Shown here piece after piece: positions 59,867 to 64,000 of a stretch of 64,000 nucleotides of DNA (the first letter of the stretch is position 1; each line of letters opens with the position of its first letter). The notes under the pieces are model-generated. The model worked only from the letters and a program-made list of their open reading frames with translations. It was not told the origin of the DNA and did not search any database. The DNA is taken from positions 248,001 through 312,000 of the forward strand of contig CBFDDF010000001.1 of assembly GCA_965603495.1 (NCBI GenBank), read 5' to 3'. The DNA is from Thiomicrorhabdus sp965603495. GTDB lineage: Bacteria; Pseudomonadota; Gammaproteobacteria; Thiomicrospirales; Thiomicrospiraceae. The position numbers and the translations under genes were made by a program.

Positions 59867-59878
59867 ACCAGGCCTGGT
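59867..59878. repeat. Iterated palindrome 20
   Basis: Exact copy in the spacer between the 211-residue gene and the EamA gene. Confidence 0.85.
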
Positions 59879-59895
59879 AGCTTTTCCGGCTACAC

Positions 59896-60810
59896 TTAAA
59901 CCGCAGGTTTACTTCTAATCGTGAGTAACGCCACACCACCAATCACCAAAACCATCCCCAAAGCATGCCAAACGGTAAAAGGTTCGTTGAGAATGGTAAT
60001 CGCCAAACCCATGGTGACAATTGGCCCTAAAATGCCGACGATACCGGTTTGCGCTGGGCCGATTTTGGCAATGGCTTCGCTGATCATAAAGCTGGGAATC
60101 ACCGTGCTGACAATGGCGAGTAATCCTAACCACAGCCAGGCCATTGGGGTAATGCTCAGGTTTGTAAAATCACTGAATAGTCCAAAGTGCAGCAGCACAA
60201 AAATGCTAGAGATGGTCATGGCGAGACTGGTGAACCATAAGCTACCAATCTGATGAATCATCTGTTTACCAAACAGTACATAGAAAGAGAAGCTTAAGGC
60301 GGCTAGAAAGACCAATAGTGTGCCTAGAGGCACTTGTTCTCCACTGAGAGTGACTTCCTTTGCAAATACAATTAAAAGGCCGCCATACGTGATGACAAGA
60401 GCGAGTAGGACTTTACGCGTGATAGGGGTTTTGAAAAACAGTGCGCCCAAAATCGCCACCATAATCGGATAGGTAAACAACGTCAGGCGTTCGAGCTGTG
60501 CAGAGATCATCTCTAGACCTTTTAGATCTAAATAAGAAGACAGGTAGTAACCGATAAAACCTAAAAAAGTGATTTTCAGGAGTTTAGAACTGAGTCCTTC
60601 AGGCTTGGTTTTGACTCGGCTTAACCAGAATAAAATCACTAGGTAAATCGGCAGGGCAATCGCCATGCGTATCATCAACACACTGTCTGAATTTAAACCT
60701 TCTGCATAGGCCAGTTTGATAAAGATAGATTTCAGAGAAAACAGTGCAGTGCCAAATATGGCTAAGATAAAGCCGAGGGTGGTGGGAGAAAGCTTGAGTG
60801 GTTTGATCAC
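59896..60810 (-). CDS. EamA/DMT-family transporter
   Basis: A 304-residue inner-membrane permease with ten predicted helices in two EamA repeats. The first begins at about residue 12 (G-F-I-L-A-I-F-G-T-A-L-F-S-L-K-S) and the second at about 160. The repeat-end motif P-I-x-x-x-L is seen as Y-P-I-M-V-A-I-L-G-A and G-P-I-V-T-M-G-L-A. Members export or import a wide range of metabolites; the substrate cannot be predicted. The start overlaps the methyltransferase stop by four bases. Confidence 0.87.
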   Translation of the reverse strand: MIKPLKLSPTTLGFILAIFGTALFSLKSIFIKLAYAEGLNSDSVLMIRMAIALPIYLVILFWLSRVKTKPEGLSSKLLKITFLGFIGYYLSSYLDLKGLEMISAQLERLTLFTYPIMVAILGALFFKTPITRKVLLALVITYGGLLIVFAKEVTLSGEQVPLGTLLVFLAALSFSFYVLFGKQMIHQIGSLWFTSLAMTISSIFVLLHFGLFSDFTNLSITPMAWLWLGLLAIVSTVIPSFMISEAIAKIGPAQTGIVGILGPIVTMGLAITILNEPFTVWHALGMVLVIGGVALLTIRSKPAV

Positions 60811-61415
60811 ACTACTTTTCGGCCGATATACCAGGCATATCGATGCTTGGGGGCGCTTTCAGTAGGTTCTTCCACGCTATTCTCACTGGCTAACCAGCCT
60901 TCGCCATAGACTTCAGTTTTCAGTTTTGACCAGGCCTGGTTGAATTCGCTAGGGTGAATATAAAAGTCTGGATTCTGCGGCGCATTGTCTTGCACAGGCG
61001 CCAAAAAGGTCTGATAGAAGAGTAATCCACCTGGCTTAAGCGCATCTTGAATGGCTGAGAACAAACTTCTGTCTAAGTAACGACTGACTACAATGACATC
61101 AAATTGCTGATAGGGCAGAATCATCTGCTCTAAATCGGTAATCAATGGTTCGATGGGCAGGTGGTTAAGGCTCGCAAAGTTATTGAGTATGGTTAAAGCG
61201 TTATCGGAGATATCCCAAGCATGAGTTTTTAAACCACATAACGCTAGAAAACGGGCATTGCCACCCAAGCCGCACGCCAGTTCAAGCGCTTGGCCACGGA
61301 AGGGCAGTAAGCGGCTATGCTGTTTAAGCACATGGCAAGGATTCGCAGGCGTTTGCAGGGTGGCTTGTTGATATTTAGCATCCCACTTATCCGCGGTTGA
61401 ATGACTGTTAGACAA
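60807..61415 (-). CDS. Class I SAM-dependent methyltransferase
   Basis: A 202-residue soluble methyltransferase. The SAM motif is L-E-L-A-C-G-L-G-G-N-A-R-F, with a Cys in place of the usual second acidic or Gly residue, followed by A-W-D-I-S-D-N-A-L and L-K-P-G-G-L-L-F-Y-Q-T-F. It resembles TehB-like/tellurite-type methyltransferases in its N-terminal W-D-A-K-Y-Q. The substrate is unknown. It lies 21 bases after trkH and overlaps the EamA gene. An iterated palindrome encodes N-Q-A-W-S. Confidence 0.8.
   Translation of the reverse strand: MSNSHSTADKWDAKYQQATLQTPANPCHVLKQHSRLLPFRGQALELACGLGGNARFLALCGLKTHAWDISDNALTILNNFASLNHLPIEPLITDLEQMILPYQQFDVIVVSRYLDRSLFSAIQDALKPGGLLFYQTFLAPVQDNAPQNPDFYIHPSEFNQAWSKLKTEVYGEGWLASENSVEEPTESAPKHRYAWYIGRKVV
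60929..60940. repeat. Iterated palindrome 21
   Basis: Exact copy inside the methyltransferase gene (N-Q-A-W-S). Confidence 0.85.
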
Positions 61416-61436
61416 TTTTAAGCGCTCTTGGAAACA

Positions 61437-62888
61437 TTATTTACGCCAGAAAGCGGCGGTGAATAACACTAGTAAAGTAAATATCTCGAGTCGACCTAAT
61501 AACATCGCAAAGGTCAGAATCCATTTTACCGGATCACTCATAGACTGATAGTTGGCAGCAACCTCACCTAAACCGGGTCCTAAGTTATTCATCATGGCGG
61601 CAATCGAGGAGAAGGCAGTGATTTGATCGACTCCGAGCGCCATAATTGCCAGCATTAAGATCGCGAAGGTAAAGACATAAACGGAGAAGAAGCCCCATAC
61701 TGCCGTCATGACTTTCTCTGGAATGCTTTTGCCATTGAGCTTAACTGGCATAATCGCATTAGGATGCAACAAGCCTTTAATCTCGCGCATCCCCTGTTTA
61801 AAGAGTAGGACAAAACGGATCATTTTCATGCCGCCGGCGGTAGAGCCGGCACTGCCGCCGATAAAACTCATAAAGATGAGCATGATTGGTAAGAAAGCTG
61901 GCCAAACCGAAAAGTCAGTGTTGGCATAACCTGTGGTGGTAGCAATAGAAACGGTTTGAAATAGGCCATAGCGCAACGCATCTTGGTAGGTTGGATAAAC
62001 CTGTTGTAGATAGAGGTAACTGGTGGCAACGAGCACACCAATAATGAGCAGGCTAATATAGGCCTTAAATTCAGGGTCGTGAAAATACGTTTTGCCTTGC
62101 AGGTTTCTGAAGGCAGTGAAGTGTAAGGCGAAATTAATTCCTGAAGCCACCATAAAAAAGATGGCGACACTTTCAACCGCAACGCTGTCAAAGTAGGCAA
62201 TGCTCGCATCGTGTGTAGAGAATCCACCAATGGCCACGGTTGAGAAACTGTGACTAAAGGCATCAAACCAGTCCATTCCGGCAAACCAGTAACCGACTGC
62301 GCAAGAGAGTGTTAGGCCAACATAGATATACCATAGGGCTTTGGCGGTTTCTGAAATACGTGGGGCAATTTTTGAATCTTTAACGGGGCCTGGGGATTCT
62401 GCACGATAGAGCTGCATGCCCCCAATGCCGAGCATCGGTAAAATGGCGACGGCCAAGACGATAATCCCCATGCCTCCCATCCACTGGAGCTGTTGGCGAT
62501 ACCACAGGATGGCATGCGGCATGTCATCTAAGCCGTTTAGGATGGTTGCACCAGTGGTCGTTAAGCCTGAAAAAGATTCAAATATGGCATCTGTTAAACT
62601 CAGAGGAATGTCTTTTTCGATGTAAAAAGGCAACGCCCCGACAAATCCCAGTACGGTCCAAAACATCACTACAATTAAAAATCCGTCACGAATTTTGAGA
62701 TCTTGACTATGATTGCGTACCGGATACCAAAGCAATAATCCTAAAATCAAAACGCCGATTAAAACGTCTAAAAATGCAGCTAAAGCCCCGTCTTGATAAT
62801 ATAAGGCAATTAAAACAGGGGGGACTAGACTCAGGCTGAAGACCATCAACAATAATCCGAGTACTTTTAAGATGATTTTAGAATGCAT
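61437..62888 (-). CDS. trkH: Trk potassium uptake protein TrkH
   Basis: The K+-conducting membrane subunit of the Trk system. The 483-residue protein has the four M1-P-M2 repeats with filter-like segments (T-T-T-G-A-T, A-I-G-G-F-S, T-T-T-G-Y-A, N-N-L-G-P-G-L-G) and the S-A-G-S-T-A-G-G-M-K motif of TrkH. It follows trkA by 90 bases on the same strand and works with TrkA, which gates it by nucleotide binding. The length and features are standard. Confidence 0.96.
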   Translation of the reverse strand: MHSKIILKVLGLLLMVFSLSLVPPVLIALYYQDGALAAFLDVLIGVLILGLLLWYPVRNHSQDLKIRDGFLIVVMFWTVLGFVGALPFYIEKDIPLSLTDAIFESFSGLTTTGATILNGLDDMPHAILWYRQQLQWMGGMGIIVLAVAILPMLGIGGMQLYRAESPGPVKDSKIAPRISETAKALWYIYVGLTLSCAVGYWFAGMDWFDAFSHSFSTVAIGGFSTHDASIAYFDSVAVESVAIFFMVASGINFALHFTAFRNLQGKTYFHDPEFKAYISLLIIGVLVATSYLYLQQVYPTYQDALRYGLFQTVSIATTTGYANTDFSVWPAFLPIMLIFMSFIGGSAGSTAGGMKMIRFVLLFKQGMREIKGLLHPNAIMPVKLNGKSIPEKVMTAVWGFFSVYVFTFAILMLAIMALGVDQITAFSSIAAMMNNLGPGLGEVAANYQSMSDPVKWILTFAMLLGRLEIFTLLVLFTAAFWRK

Positions 62889-62909
62889 GGTTGATGTCTT
62901 GACCTTTAG

Positions 62910-62936
62910 TAATCATGTGTAATCATGTGTAATCAT
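62910..62936. repeat. Ten-base tandem repeat between trkA and trkH
   Basis: TAATCATGTG is repeated 2.7 times head-to-tail, one helical turn per unit. It lies 22-48 bases before the trkH start. It may be a chance slippage product or a regulator site. Confidence 0.6.
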
Positions 62937-62978
62937 TTTTAGGGAGTTCTATTTACCAATAGACAGGGGGTGGCGCTT

Positions 62979-64000
62979 CTAAAACCAGCTTTGTTTAGCT
63001 TCCGGTGAAAATAGCTTGGAGATTTCAGCGGCGCTTTTCGGGTCGGTCAGAAAAAGAATCACATGGTCTTCTGCTTGAATTTCTAAATCACGATGGGCGA
63101 TAATTACGTCGTCATTACGGACCACGCAGCCAACCGTAATATCTTTTGGCCACGGAATATTACCGATTTTTTGTCCGATGATGGCTGAACTGTTTTCACT
63201 GCCATGGGCTATGACTTCCATCGCCTCTGCAGCACCTCGACGTAAGGTGGCGGCTTTAACGGTGTCGCCTTGGCGCATGTAGTGTAATAGGTTACTGGTA
63301 GTGATACTGTCTGCAGATATTGCGACATCGATACTGTTGAGTTGAATCAGTTCAACATAAGATTGATTGTTCACTAGCGCGATAACCCGTTTGACCCCCA
63401 GTTTTTTGGCGAGCATGCCGGAAATTATATTGGCCTCATCATTGTTAGTGACGGCGACAAACAGGTCTATTTCATCAATGTTCTCTTCCAGCAACAGGTC
63501 TTTATCCGAGACATCTCCGTGAATAATGATGGTACGATCAAGCGTTTCGGCCACCTGGCGTGCTTGTTGTATATTGTGGTCAATTAATTTAACTTGATGG
63601 TCGCGCTCAAGTGCCTGAGCTAGGCTGAAGCCGATATTTCCACCGCCAGCAATCATGATATTACGAGAAGGTTTTTCTTTGTCATGACGCAGTTCAGAGA
63701 CAATCGCAGAGATGTGTTTAGGTTCTGCTAAAAAGAAGACTTCATCGCCCGATTGTATGACCACATCACCCGTCGGCATGACAATTTCACCCTGTCGGTA
63801 GATGGCGACGATACGTGTTTTGACATGTTTTGGTAGGTGTTCTTTTAGGGTGCGGATTTGGTTATTGACCAACAAGCCACCTGCGTAGGCCTGCATTGCG
63901 ACCATACGGACTTTGCCTTCCGCAAAATCAATCACCTGCAGTGATCCTGGATAGTCAATCAGCTGTAATATATAGTTTGTTACCAGGCTTTCTGGACTGA
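62979..64000 (-). CDS. trkA: Trk potassium uptake regulator TrkA, 5' end beyond window
   Basis: A cytoplasmic RCK protein that binds NAD(H) or nucleotides and opens TrkH. The frame is open to the window edge; an internal GTG at 63935 is not the start, since the TrkA-like S-P-E-S-L-V-T-N-Y-I-L-Q-L-I-D-Y-P-G-S-L-Q precedes it. About 340 residues are visible: a TrkA-C domain, then the second Rossmann domain with A-G-G-G-N-I-G-F-S-L and Asp in V-K-L-I-D-H, and the final TrkA-C. Roughly the first 120 residues (first Rossmann domain) are missing. Confidence 0.95.
   Translation of the reverse strand, partial: SPESLVTNYILQLIDYPGSLQVIDFAEGKVRMVAMQAYAGGLLVNNQIRTLKEHLPKHVKTRIVAIYRQGEIVMPTGDVVIQSGDEVFFLAEPKHISAIVSELRHDKEKPSRNIMIAGGGNIGFSLAQALERDHQVKLIDHNIQQARQVAETLDRTIIIHGDVSDKDLLLEENIDEIDLFVAVTNNDEANIISGMLAKKLGVKRVIALVNNQSYVELIQLNSIDVAISADSITTSNLLHYMRQGDTVKAATLRRGAAEAMEVIAHGSENSSAIIGQKIGNIPWPKDITVGCVVRNDDVIIAHRDLEIQAEDHVILFLTDPKSAAEISKLFSPEAKQSWF

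Noticed and set aside
63983..63994. ACCAGGCTTTCT near the window end
   Set aside because: It has the first seven bases only. It is coding sequence of trkA.
1..64000. CRISPR arrays, tRNA/rRNA genes, insertion sequences, prophage
   Set aside because: No regularly spaced direct repeats, cloverleaf-like sequence, transposase, integrase or phage protein was seen.

Overview
The window reads as a stretch of chromosome from a gammaproteobacterium of moderate G+C. The gene set fits a Thiomicrospira/Hydrogenovibrio/Thiomicrorhabdus-like sulfur bacterium, but that placement is inference: it rests on the his-hinT-tat arrangement, a complete cbb3 oxidase locus with its assembly genes, a YeeE/YedE sulfur-transport pair, split bioC/bioH, and many c-di-GMP proteins. 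No tRNA, rRNA, CRISPR array or intact insertion sequence was recognised.

Layout. 0-5 kb: a truncated secreted FmdE-like gene (minus), then an HdeD-like membrane protein, a universal-stress-like protein and a P-type cation ATPase (plus). 5-12.3 kb: a biotin cluster (bioC, bioH, a large AsmA/DUF748 protein, bioF, bioB; minus). 12.4-14.9 kb: a ComF-like protein, a cation diffusion facilitator and a YugP-type metalloprotease. 14.9-22.7 kb: one long minus-strand run, hisB-H-A-F-E, HIT protein, tatA-B-C, then a DUF255 thioredoxin-fold protein. 23-31.8 kb: ccoN-O-Q-P, an unlisted 50-codon gene, ccoG, fixH, ccoI and ccoS (plus). 31.9-41.2 kb: two unknown membrane proteins, a REC-PAS-GGDEF-EAL protein, dtd, an aminopeptidase, typA, the YeeE pair, a zinc-ribbon protein and a YjfB-like protein. 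41.2-49.5 kb: metH, a diguanylate cyclase, trmA, a TauE/SafE exporter and a MOSC protein. 49.5-54.4 kb: two sister histidine kinases and an HD-GYP response regulator. 54.6-57.6 kb: a DUF3616 protein, ttcA and an LpxL/HtrB acyltransferase. 57.7-59.9 kb: an accessory gap with an inverted pair of structured repeats and orphan genes. 59.9-64 kb: an EamA transporter, a methyltransferase, trkH and a truncated trkA.

The most striking signal is not a gene. The 12-bp palindrome ACCAGGCCTGGT, or its 10-bp core CCAGGCCTGG, occurs 21 times, in both genes and spacers, when far less than one copy is expected by chance. It behaves like the cyanobacterial HIP1 element: it sits inside unrelated genes in frames that spell Q-A-W or P-G-L, grows into perfect 30-34 bp palindromes in some spacers, and is absent from the most conserved clusters (cbb3, typA, metH, the kinases). 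It also consists of two abutting Dcm-type CCWGG sites. I know of no description of it in this group.

Second-tier signals are a 50-codon membrane gene with its own perfect FNR-type box, isolated between two terminators inside the cbb3 locus; a pair of diverged repeats whose hairpin stems covary; a GATATC-rich operator-like region upstream of bioB; and a CRP-type palindrome upstream of the unknown gene pair beside ccoS.
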